Counted from the stretch's first letter, positions 1-5,364 are shown. The stretch: 6,727 nucleotides of DNA from Gemmatimonadota bacterium (GCA_019348475.1 JAHWJJ010000260.1:1-6727); one strand, 5' to 3'. The notes: a model not told the origin generated them from the letters alone. Numbers and translations are program-made.

Positions 1-867
1 TCTACCCGCTTTCGCGTGGGCAGCGTCGCCATGGCGCTCACCTCCGCGGCGGCCGGGCTGCTGCCCGAGCGCGGGCGCCTGGACCTGGACGCGCCCGTGC
101 GCACCTACGTTCCGGAATTCCCCGAAAAGCGCTGGCCCGTGACCACGCGCCAGCTGCTGGGGCACACCGCCGGCATCCGCGACTACCAGGCGGAGGCGGA
201 GGTGCTCACCAGCCGGCGGTGCAACGACGTGCGCGAGGGGCTGGACATCTTCGCGGCCGATTCGCTCCGCTTTCGGCCGGGAACGCGGTACGGCTACACC
301 AGCTTTGCCTACGCGCTTGCCAGCGCGGCGATGCAGGCGGCCGCGGGCGAGCCGTTCGCGGCGTTCATGCGGCGCGAGGTGTTTGCCCCGCTGGGGATGG
401 ACCGCACCCTTCCCGAGCCGCTGGGCGAGCTCCCCGAGCGGGCCACGCCGTACCTGCGCTTCAACGGGATGACGCCGGCGCCGCACGACGACGACAGCTG
501 CGTTCTCGCGGGCGGCGGCTTTCTCTCCACCCCGTCCGACCTGGTGCGCTTCGGCTTCGGGATGCTGGACGGCACGCTGCTGCGCCCGGAGACCGTGCGC
601 ATGCTGTGGACGCCGCTCCAGCTGGAATCCGGCGAATCGACCCGCTACGGCCTGGGGTGGTTCATCCGCGCGGTGCGCCTGGCCGCCGACGCTCCCGCCG
701 TGCCGATGATGGGCCACGGGGGCAGCTCGGTGGGCGGCACCACGTCGTTCATGGTCTTTCCGGAGCAGCGGGTGGTCGTGGCCGTGACCACCAACGTGAG
801 CGGCGCCGACACGGCCGCCATCGCCGCCCGCCTGGCGCAGGCGTTCATCGCGCCCCCCATCCCCTGA
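1..867 (+). CDS. Serine beta-lactamase-like hydrolase (LACTB/class C-type), 5' end missing
   Basis: The frame is open from base 1 and ends at TGA 865-867, giving 288 residues. The true start and any signal peptide lie upstream of the window. The GTG at 16-18 is internal, because the conserved stretch 'TRFRVGS' spans it. Family landmarks are visible: the 'FRVGSV' box holding the nucleophile Ser (codon 22-24), 'LDLDAPV', 'TTRQLLGHTAGI', a Y-T-S motif (Tyr codon 295-297) where LACTB-like members have YST/YTS instead of YxN, and 'GHGGSSVGGTTSF' (His codon 715-717) replacing the KTG triad. Relatives are periplasmic or secreted serine hydrolases, D-amino-acid or beta-lactam-type peptidases, or LACTB-like proteases; the substrate cannot be told. 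Oddly, the SxxK lysine is Met (codon 31-33), so the motif reads S-V-A-M. Unless another residue substitutes, catalysis should be impaired. The fold assignment is firm and activity is uncertain. Confidence 0.88.
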   Translation, partial: STRFRVGSVAMALTSAAAGLLPERGRLDLDAPVRTYVPEFPEKRWPVTTRQLLGHTAGIRDYQAEAEVLTSRRCNDVREGLDIFAADSLRFRPGTRYGYTSFAYALASAAMQAAAGEPFAAFMRREVFAPLGMDRTLPEPLGELPERATPYLRFNGMTPAPHDDDSCVLAGGGFLSTPSDLVRFGFGMLDGTLLRPETVRMLWTPLQLESGESTRYGLGWFIRAVRLAADAPAVPMMGHGGSSVGGTTSFMVFPEQRVVVAVTTNVSGADTAAIAARLAQAFIAPPIP

Positions 868-887
868 CGGCACCTCGCCAGCCCTGA

Positions 888-1079
888 TCGTACGACCGGA
901 GCTTTCTCTCGTGCACGTCCGAATACGCGGACGTGCAGGTGGCCGGGGGCGTGCTGCGGCTCCCGGTGCGCGGCCATGCCTCCGTCCGCTCCCGCGGTGT
1001 GGGGCGCGCCCTGGCAACCGGCGCCACCTCCACGTTCACCGTCCACCACCAGGACGTGCGGCCCGCCGGCGGCGGGTAG
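888..1079 (+). pseudogene. Possible coding remnant: C-terminal tail of an unrecognised protein
   Basis: After an in-frame stop at 885-887 this frame stays open to TAG 1077-1079. From about 918 it reads 'SEYADVQVAGGVLRLPV' and continues to 'STFTVHHQDVRPAGGG'. Nearly every codon from 918 to 1074 ends in G or C, as in the real genes of the window, and the peptide composition looks protein-like, so it may be the tail of a lost gene. No convincing start codon or ribosome site lies in frame. The minus-strand Fic relic begins to match its family immediately beyond this stop, suggesting two gene ends joined by a deletion. I do not recognise the family, and chance openness in GC-rich DNA is a real alternative. 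Confidence 0.28.
912..937. repeat. 10-bp perfect inverted repeat downstream of the hydrolase gene
   Basis: Arms TGCACGTCCG (912-921) and CGGACGTGCA (928-937) enclose a 6-base loop, 45 bases after the hydrolase stop. It could serve as a transcription terminator hairpin for that gene. No T-run follows it, and it lies inside the possible coding remnant, so its role is unclear. Confidence 0.45.
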
Positions 1080-1233
1080 ACACCACGCCTGCGACTGCTG
1101 CGGCGAGGGTGAGCGGCATTCCCTGCAGCGGGTCCGGGACGAACGCCTGGTACTTGCAGGCGCGCCGGAACCGCGCGGGAGCGTAGAGGGTGGGATCGTG
1201 CTCCCACGTAAGCGTCAATCGCCGGCCGGGCAT
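1036..1233 (-). pseudogene. Fic-family protein, N-terminal fragment
   Basis: Reading leftward from ATG 1231-1233, residues 1-52 look like the N-terminal domain of Fic/DOC proteins: 'LTWEHDPTLYAPARFRRACK' followed by 'YQAFVPDPL' and 'LAAAVAGVVS'. In intact members this helical region precedes the Fic domain with the HxFx(D/E)GNGR AMP-transfer motif, over roughly 350-400 residues in total. Here the match ends at residue 52 (about base 1078) and changes into an Arg/Gly-rich frame 'TRRRRAARPGGGR' before a stop. The catalytic Fic core is absent and does not reappear in another frame of the window. The piece is therefore a dead remnant, or at most a 65-residue peptide. An operator-like inverted repeat lies 57-91 bases upstream of the ATG and may be the old promoter region. 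Family recognition is from memory of the conserved motif. Confidence 0.6.
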
Positions 1234-1289
1234 GGCACACGTTCGCTGGCGTGCAGACAGTACTGGCCCAGGGTTGCCCTGCGCCGCAA

Positions 1290-1324
1290 CCTTAGTAAAG
1301 GATGTCCGATATCCTTAACTAAGG
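1290..1324. promoter_or_regulatory. AT-rich 14-bp inverted repeat, probable operator
   Basis: Left arm CCTTAGTAAAGGAT (1290-1303) and right arm ATCCTTAACTAAGG (1311-1324) are complementary at 13 of 14 positions around a 7-base spacer. The AT content stands out sharply from the GC-rich surroundings. The size, near-perfect dyad and position 57-91 bases upstream of the Fic-fragment ATG fit a dimeric repressor site overlapping a promoter. The regulator cannot be identified from this sequence. A role as a transcribed hairpin is possible but less likely, since there is no T-tail. Confidence 0.5.
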
Positions 1325-1517
1325 CTCCCTTCAGGAAGGGATCAGCAAGGGACTTGGCGCACCCCCAAACACCAGGAGCGGCATTCTCCCGACGCCCTGC
1401 TCTTCAATGCTCGCGTGCGGCGCCCCCTCTATTGGCCTGCGGCGCGGCTCTCCGGGGGGACGCGTCGTCTGCTTTTTTTCTGGACGTTTCGCGGTCACGA
1501 GCAGCGGATGTGCGGCC

Positions 1518-1736
1518 GGGGGGACGTTTCAGCGCCACGGTGCCGGCCAGCACCTCGGTACGTGCCTCTCCGAGACCACGAACCAGCACGATCTGGTAGG
1601 TGCCTTCGAGAAGCGAGTCGCCGAGGATGCGCGCCAGGGGTGCCCGGTTCCGCATCTCCAGTGGCTCATACTCCGCATGCGGGGACAGCGTGAGGCGGGC
1701 GAACGTAGAATCATAGCACCGGGGCCGGTCCGCCAT
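1518..1736 (-). pseudogene. Fragment of a secreted/BsuPI-like protein, C-terminal domain
   Basis: From ATG 1734-1736 the minus frame reads a peptide containing 'EYEPLEMRNRAPLARILGDS' and then 'LLEGTYQIVLVRGLGEARTE', ending in 'VLAGTVALKRPPG'. The pattern 'LGDSL-x-x-G-x-Y' followed by an edge strand and 'AGTVAL' resembles the last strands of intracellular-proteinase-inhibitor (BsuPI)-like or similar immunoglobulin-like domains in secreted proteins of this kind of bacterium. No signal peptide or N-terminal half is present, because an in-frame stop lies at 1761-1763. After residue about 73 the frame continues to 1404 as an Arg/Ala-rich tail that looks non-coding. I read it as a decayed gene end. 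A genuine 110-residue cytoplasmic protein is the alternative. Confidence 0.4.
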
Positions 1737-1881
1737 TTGCCCACCCCCGACCCGCAGCCGCTACATCATCGGCAGGCGCGGCCGCAACGTGGGAGGGGAG
1801 CGATTCTCTTCTTGTGAGATTACCGCCAACGTTGCCGATATCCGGCTGGGAAGCCAGCGGCATCCAGCGCCAGTGAACCGC

Positions 1882-3051
1882 ATGCGAACCGCAGCTGTTT
1901 TCACCCTCTCGATTCTGCTCGCCGGCCCTTCTGTTCTGCACGCCCAGGCGGAAGTGCCGCTCTGGCGGGTGGAGGCGGTCGCTCGCGCGGGCGCGGGGGA
2001 CGGGCCGGGCGCGCTCACGTACGTGTCCGACGTCACCATCGGCCGCGACGGAACGCTGTACGTCGCGCAGCCACGGGAGAAGGTGGTAAAGACCTACACC
2101 CCGGCGGGGCGCTACCTGCGGTCCATCGGCAGGGAGGGCGCGGGGCCGGGCGAGTTCGAGTCGCCGGGCTCGCTGGGCTGGCGGGGCGATACCCTGTGGG
2201 TGACGGACCCGGCGCAGACGCGGATCAGCCTGTTCCGGCCCGACGGCACGTTCCTGCGCGCCATCACCTTCTCCCACGCATCACAAGTAACGGAGGGGCG
2301 GACGCAGATCCCCGCGTACCTGCTCGCGGACGGATCGGTACTCGGCTGGTGGCAGGTGCCTCTGCAGCTGCTCTCGCAGGGAAGGGTCGTCAGCAGCCCC
2401 ATGGTGCGCTTCACCGCGCGGGGAGAGCCGATCGGCGTGATCGGGCGCCGCGAAAGCCGCAACGAGTTCGGGGAACTGGCGGAGGGAAACAGCCGCACGT
2501 ACTTCCCGCAGAAGTTCACCGACACGCCGCTGGAGGCGGTGGCGCCGGACGGCTCCAGCATCGTGATCGTCCGCCGCGACGCCGCCACCTCGCCCGCGCG
2601 GACGGTGTTCTCCGTGCAGCGGATGGACGCGTCGGGGCGGGTGACGCTCTCCCGCAATTATTCGTATCGCCCCATCCCCCTCTCGTCCGGCGCGGTGGAC
2701 CGCGCCCTGGACGAGCACGTGCGCGGGCTGGGGCAGACGCGCATCCGCACGCCGGAAGCGGCTGTGCTGCGCCGGCAGCTGCGGCGGCACCTGTATCGCC
2801 CGCGCTTCCTTCCACCCGTCACGGCGCTGGTGCTGGGGCGCGACGGCACCATCTGGCTGCGGCGCGAGGAGTTAGGGCGTTCGATGGCGTGGTGGCACGT
2901 GCTGGACCCCAGCGGCCGGATCGTCGGCCGGGCGTGGGTACCGGCCACGCTGGACGTGCGATACGCCGACCGTGCGCAGATCTGGGGGGTGGAGATGGAC
3001 GAGTTCGACGTCCCCACGCTGGTGCGGTTCAGGATCGTGCCTTCCCCGTGA
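1882..3051 (+). CDS. Secreted six-bladed beta-propeller (NHL-like) protein
   Basis: This encodes 389 residues. The frame is open from 1789, but the ATG at 1882 immediately begins a good signal peptide: 'MRTAA', a hydrophobic core, then an A-x-A-type site in 'LHAQA', with cleavage likely after residue 23. A GTG at 1873 would add three residues and is a possible alternative start; neither has a clear Shine-Dalgarno sequence. Residues 51-109 carry propeller-blade features: 'VTIGRDGTLYVAQ', 'VVKTYTPAGRYLRSIG', the typical 'GREGAGPGEFESP', and 'GDTLWVTDPAQTRISLFRPD'. Later blades are recognisable at 'LVLGRDGTIWLRRE' and 'WHVLDPSGRIVGRAWVP'. It resembles the PF17170-type six-bladed propellers common in Gemmatimonadota and Bacteroidota, which are exported and of mostly unknown function. 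No catalytic motif or membrane anchor is seen. It is convergent with the exonuclease gene, 38 bases away. Confidence 0.85.
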   Translation: MRTAAVFTLSILLAGPSVLHAQAEVPLWRVEAVARAGAGDGPGALTYVSDVTIGRDGTLYVAQPREKVVKTYTPAGRYLRSIGREGAGPGEFESPGSLGWRGDTLWVTDPAQTRISLFRPDGTFLRAITFSHASQVTEGRTQIPAYLLADGSVLGWWQVPLQLLSQGRVVSSPMVRFTARGEPIGVIGRRESRNEFGELAEGNSRTYFPQKFTDTPLEAVAPDGSSIVIVRRDAATSPARTVFSVQRMDASGRVTLSRNYSYRPIPLSSGAVDRALDEHVRGLGQTRIRTPEAAVLRRQLRRHLYRPRFLPPVTALVLGRDGTIWLRREELGRSMAWWHVLDPSGRIVGRAWVPATLDVRYADRAQIWGVEMDEFDVPTLVRFRIVPSP

Positions 3052-3082
3052 CGGCCGTGGCCGCCACACGGGGCGTGTGCGG
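3044..3082. terminator. Overlapping hairpins between convergent genes
   Basis: CCCCGTG (3044-3050, overlapping the propeller stop codon) pairs with CACGGGG (3067-3073), with CGGC/GCCG (3052-3055/3060-3063) stacked inside. A mutually exclusive hairpin pairs CACAC (3065-3069) with GTGTG (3075-3079) and extends CCG/CGG with one bulged C. The location in the 38-base gap between convergent genes suggests a two-way terminator. T-runs are absent on both sides, so intrinsic termination is unproven. Confidence 0.4.
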
Positions 3083-3089
3083 CCTGATC

Positions 3090-4154
3090 CTACGCGCCTG
3101 CGTCGGGGGCGTCCGTGTCCGCACCGCCGCCGGACGGAGTCCCTTCCTCCGCCACCCCCACGTCCGCCTCGTCGCTTTCGCCGTCCCAGCGGCTGGCCAC
3201 GGCCTGGGCCTGCAGGCCGTGCTCGCGCAGCCAGCGCACCACGGGCTCGCGGTATCCGTGCGTCACCCACACGCACTCCGCGCCCGTCGCGGCGATGGCG
3301 GCCAGCAGCGACGGCCAGTCCACGTGGTCGCTGAGGACGAAGCCGCGGTCCACCGAGCGGCGCCGGCGGTGGCCGCGCACCCGCATCCACCCGCTGGCGA
3401 ACGCCGTTGACGCGTTGCCGAAGCGCCGCATCCACGGCGTGCCGTGCGCGGACGGCGGCGCCACCACCATCGCGCCCGCCCAGTCGTGGCCGCGCGGCTC
3501 CTCCATCGGGTTGCGCGTGGGGGGCATGGCGACCCCCGTCGCGCGGTAGTCCGCCGTCAGCCGCTCCACCGCGCCGTGGGCGTAGATGGGGCCGATGGAG
3601 GCGTCGATCCCCGCCAGCAGCCGCTGCGCCTTGCCGAGGGCGTAGCCAAAGAGGAGCGACGCGCGCCCCTCCGCCGCGTTGCGCCGCCACCACGCGTCGA
3701 TGCCGTCGAACACCTCGCGGTCCGGGCGCCAGCGGTAGATGGGGAGGCCGAAGGTGGACTCGGTCACGAAGGTGTGGCAGCGCACGGGCTCGTACGGGGT
3801 GCAGGTGGGGTCCGCCTCCGTCTTGTAGTCGCCAGAGACCACCCACACCTCGCCCCGGTGCTCCACCCGCACCTGCGCGCTTCCCAGCACGTGGCCGGCC
3901 GGGTGCAGCGACACGCGCACGCCGTTCATCTCCACCGCTTCACCGAACGCCACCGAGCGGATGCGCGCGTCCGGGCCCAGGCGGGTGCGCAGCACGCGTT
4001 CGCCCTCGCGCGAGCCCAGGTACGCGCGCGAGCCCCAGCGGGCGTGGTCGCCGTGCGCGTGCGTGATGACGGCGCGGTCCACCGGCAGCCAGGGATCCAC
4101 GTAGAAGTCCCCCGCCTCGCAGTACAGCCCGCGTTCGGTGGAGCGCAGCAGCAT
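3090..4154 (-). CDS. Ligase-associated DNA exonuclease (metallo-beta-lactamase/beta-CASP)
   Basis: This encodes 354 residues, starting at ATG 4152-4154. The frame extends upstream to 4346, but those 64 residues are not protein-like, and the family begins as here: 'MLLRSTERGLYCEAGDFYVDPW'-type. Residues 32-37 form the H-x-H-x-D-H metal site ('THAHGDHARWG'). H87 in 'HPAGHVLGSAQ', D109 in 'VVSGDYKTE', E132 in 'VTESTFGLP', H277 in 'LSDHVDW' and H299 in 'VTHG' match the remaining metal-binding and beta-CASP motifs. The family is known as ligase-associated DNA exonuclease, normally encoded with an ATP-dependent DNA ligase, an Lhr-like helicase and a phosphoesterase, and acts in cytoplasmic DNA repair. 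Core length matches the usual 330-340 residues. A short acidic Gly/Ala tail follows residue 325. No ligase or helicase gene lies in the window. A purine stretch (CGAGAG) precedes the start, and a LexA-like site lies 38-52 bases upstream. Confidence 0.9.
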   Translation of the reverse strand: MLLRSTERGLYCEAGDFYVDPWLPVDRAVITHAHGDHARWGSRAYLGSREGERVLRTRLGPDARIRSVAFGEAVEMNGVRVSLHPAGHVLGSAQVRVEHRGEVWVVSGDYKTEADPTCTPYEPVRCHTFVTESTFGLPIYRWRPDREVFDGIDAWWRRNAAEGRASLLFGYALGKAQRLLAGIDASIGPIYAHGAVERLTADYRATGVAMPPTRNPMEEPRGHDWAGAMVVAPPSAHGTPWMRRFGNASTAFASGWMRVRGHRRRRSVDRGFVLSDHVDWPSLLAAIAATGAECVWVTHGYREPVVRWLREHGLQAQAVASRWDGESDEADVGVAEEGTPSGGGADTDAPDAGA

Positions 4155-4191
4155 GGTCTCTCGGAGAGGTCGGGAGATAAAGACGGACCGC

Positions 4192-4206
4192 GAACGTTCA
4201 GGGAAC
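4192..4206 (-). promoter_or_regulatory. GTTC-N7-GTTC site, candidate LexA (SOS) box
   Basis: On the minus strand the bases read GTTC-CCTGAAC-GTTC, the direct-repeat form of the alphaproteobacterial LexA box. It ends 38 bases before the exonuclease ATG, where the -35 region would lie if TTATCT at 4180-4175 were the -10. It also contains a GTTC/GAAC dyad with 3-base spacing and the palindrome GAACGTTC (4192-4199). Damage control of a DNA-repair nuclease would make sense. The LexA specificity of this organism is unknown, and eight fixed bases can occur by chance. Confidence 0.35.
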
Positions 4207-4340
4207 GTGCCGCGGGGAAGGCGGCACGCTCGGCCCGCCAGGCAGGTGTCACCCCCCCATTGAGTCGCTACCAGGAATATCCTTGCCCGGCTGCTATCCC
4301 GTTCATCGTGGTTCTTTGTGCATTCGAGCCCGAAACGGCG

Positions 4341-4424
4341 TCTCACGCGGAGGGCGCGGAGGGCGCGGAGGGAGGGAGGACGCGGAGAACCGCATCCACA
4401 TCTGTTCTCCGCGTCCTCGTGAGA
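4341..4424. repeat. Composite inverted repeat with internal 9-bp tandem units
   Basis: A perfect 15-bp pair, GAGGACGCGGAGAAC (4376-4390) and GTTCTCCGCGTCCTC (4404-4418), encloses a 13-base loop. An outer pair, TCTCACG (4341-4347) and CGTGAGA (4418-4424), brackets the element. Between outer and inner left arms lie three 9-mers of the form GCGGAGGG(C/A) (4347-4373). It has the look of a dispersed intergenic element that expanded on one arm. It is non-coding and lies away from gene ends, so a terminator role is less likely than a mobile or repetitive-element role. Confidence 0.65.
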
Positions 4425-4488
4425 CCCGCGGTAGAACTCTCACTGCATGCACGGCAAACCGTGGGAATGGGTATCGGGATCAACGCGC

Positions 4489-4527
4489 GACGAGGGCGGC
4501 GGACCGCATCGGCCCGCCGCCCTCGTC
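4489..4527 (-). terminator. 14-bp perfect hairpin after the CxxC membrane-protein gene
   Basis: Arms GACGAGGGCGGCGG (4489-4502) and CCGCCGCCCTCGTC (4514-4527) pair without mismatch around an 11-base loop, starting 16 bases past the stop at 4543. The position and stability fit a terminator for the minus-strand gene. The expected T-run is missing on that strand, so it may work as a weak or Rho-assisted terminator or an RNA-stabilising hairpin. Confidence 0.6.
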
Positions 4528-4542
4528 CGTTCTGGGCACGTT

Positions 4543-4830
4543 TCAGCGCGCCGCCGTCTGCACACCGGCAACCGCTGCGTGCGCGTCCTGCATGCGCCCG
4601 GTGCGGGTGATGCCCTCCCACCCGCAGCGGGGGCACCAGCGCTTCTGCAGGGTGCCCAGCATCAGCTTCGACATCATCCGTCCCGCCACCCCCATGCGCA
4701 CGGGCAGCGTCTCCGCGTCGCAGCCGTCGCAGGTGCGCTCCGCGGAAAAGATCAGGTAGCACATGGCCACGGCCAGCAGCAGCTTGCCGATGAACGCCAG
4801 GAAGAAGAACGCCAGCCAGGTGAACAGCAT
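4543..4830 (-). CDS. Small membrane protein with paired CxxC motifs (zinc-ribbon-like)
   Basis: This encodes 95 residues from ATG 4828-4830 to TGA 4543-4545. Residues 2-29 form one strongly hydrophobic segment ('MLFTWLAFFFLAFIGKLLLA' onward), interrupted only by Lys16, so it is a membrane anchor or hairpin. Then come C34-x-x-C37 ('CDGC') and C66-x-x-C69 ('CPRCGW'), a four-cysteine set that should bind one zinc, with a basic segment between them and an unstructured tail. I do not recognise a named family. A membrane-tethered zinc ribbon sensing or binding a partner is a guess. No strong ribosome site precedes the ATG. The gene is in the same orientation as the exonuclease, but 388 bases and a hairpin separate them, so co-transcription is unlikely. 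The cysteines and hydrophobic start argue that this frame, not the longer overlapping one, is real. Confidence 0.75.
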   Translation of the reverse strand: MLFTWLAFFFLAFIGKLLLAVAMCYLIFSAERTCDGCDAETLPVRMGVAGRMMSKLMLGTLQKRWCPRCGWEGITRTGRMQDAHAAVAGVQTAAR

Positions 4831-5026
4831 CGGGTACCGCGGGACAGCGGGTCACACAAAAAGCGAGCGGGGACGGGCGGATGGCCTCCTGCGCATCGGC
4901 CGTGCCGCATCGTTCCGGTACGCTCCCACGGCCGGTTCGTTCCCGTAGCAGCCGGGTATCAGCCGGAGGGAGGGAGACGCCGCGGGGCCGGGGTCAAGCT
5001 GCCCGCCGAGCACCCCCCATCCCCGG

Positions 5027-5057
5027 CCCTTCCCCCACAAACTGCGTGGGGGAAGGG
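5027..5057. repeat. Dispersed hairpin element, copy 1 (loop AAACTGC)
   Basis: Arms CCCTTCCCCCAC (5027-5038) and GTGGGGGAAGGG (5046-5057) pair perfectly over 12 bp around AAACTGC. CCCCGG precedes the element and GAGAAC flanks its 3' side, shared with copy 2. This appearance is typical of REP-like intergenic palindromes. It is not adjacent to a gene end, so it is probably not a terminator. Confidence 0.7.
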
Positions 5058-5163
5058 AGAACTTCGACCGCGTGAGGCCGAGGTCGAGTGGTGCGGCCAC
5101 TGCCCCTCCCGCTTGTCGCGCCTCCCGTTCCTGCACGTCACGCCGGCCGCCCACCACCCCCGG

Positions 5164-5194
5164 CCCCTCCCCCGCAAACTGCGCGGGGGAGGGG
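5164..5194. repeat. Dispersed hairpin element, copy 2 (loop AAACTGC)
   Basis: Arms CCCCTCCCCCGC (5164-5175) and GCGGGGGAGGGG (5183-5194) pair perfectly around the same 7-base AAACTGC loop, with the same CCCGG and GAGAAC flanks. It differs from copy 1 at two stem positions, and both partners changed together, so pairing is retained. It lies 137 bases from copy 1 in the same orientation. Confidence 0.7.
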
Positions 5195-5213
5195 AGAACC
5201 CGTCGGCCTTCCG

Positions 5214-5364
5214 CGCACCCCCGCACCTCCGCACCTCCGCACCCCCGTACCTCCGCACCTCCGCACTCACGCACCTCCGCACTCACGCACTCACGTACTC
5301 ACGCACCTCGCCGCCCCGCACTTTCGCACTTTCGCACTTTCGCACTTTCGCACTTTCGCACTAT
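5214..5364. repeat. 8-bp tandem array running to the TetR start
   Basis: Twelve 8-base units of the form CG(C/T)AC(C/T)(C/T)(C/A) fill 5214-5309. After a 7-base interruption (5310-5316) come five identical CGCACTTT units (5317-5356) and a variant CGCACTAT (5357-5364). The last unit ends 10 bases before the TetR ATG. The first block shows alternating CGCACCTC and CGCACTCA versions, indicating duplication of higher-order units. Because 8 is not a multiple of 3, the array translates in all frames into 8-residue periodic peptides, so it is non-coding. Such simple repeats are prone to slippage and change length by 8 bp. Confidence 0.85.

Larger units (their letters stand above)
868..1881. other. 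Gene-poor relic region between the hydrolase and the beta-propeller gene
   Basis: About one kilobase has no intact gene. It contains a possible coding tail on the plus strand (888-1079), a Fic N-terminal fragment on the minus strand (1036-1233), an AT-rich inverted repeat (1290-1324), a short CCCTT/AAGGG hairpin (1327-1340), a T7 run (1473-1479) and a minus-strand fragment resembling the end of a secreted protein (1518-1736). The remaining bases show no convincing coding signal in either direction. Fragments of unrelated proteins lie end to end without intact domains, which suggests past insertion and deletion. No transposase, integrase or target-site duplication is visible. Confidence 0.6.
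4155..4542. other. Intergenic region between exonuclease and CxxC membrane-protein genes
   Basis: This 388-base gap holds three supported elements: a GAAC-N7-GAAC site (4192-4206), a composite inverted repeat with tandem 9-mers (4341-4424), and a strong hairpin just after the small gene (4489-4527). Possible -10 sequence TTATCT (minus strand, 4180-4175) is seen upstream of the exonuclease, but no good -35 accompanies it. Readable frames here (for example the 64 codons ahead of the exonuclease ATG) lack family similarity or sensible composition. Nothing convincing was seen at 4210-4335. Confidence 0.6.

Noticed and set aside
1473..1479. T7 run as the tail of a terminator
   Set aside because: No stable hairpin directly precedes it on the plus strand and no plus-strand gene ends nearby; only the short palindrome GACGCGTC is adjacent.
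1812..1842. Promoter TTGTGA with a GATAT-type -10 before the propeller gene
   Set aside because: Spacing is plausible, but the -10 match is poor, so it is not listed as a feature.
1789..1881. 31-residue N-terminal extension of the propeller protein
   Set aside because: It would bury the signal peptide behind a polar stretch; ATG 1882 starts the signal peptide directly.
2196..3410. 404-codon plus-strand frame overlapping the propeller gene
   Set aside because: It is an alternate frame of the propeller gene and exonuclease antisense, Arg/Ala/Gly/His-rich with no recognisable motif; GC-rich DNA leaves such frames open.
2872..3846. 324-codon minus-strand frame in a second frame of the exonuclease
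   Set aside because: Arg/Gly/His-rich translation without domains; the other frame holds the complete metal-site set.
4155..4346. 64-residue N-terminal extension of the exonuclease
   Set aside because: The family begins at the chosen Met, and the extension is unlike protein and covers the putative promoter and LexA-like site.
3444..4610. 388-codon plus-strand frame opposite the exonuclease
   Set aside because: It is antisense to conserved exonuclease motifs, and its own composition is low-complexity; it also runs through the intergenic repeats.
5214..5364. CRISPR array
   Set aside because: Units are 8 bp and contiguous without spacers; no cas genes are present.
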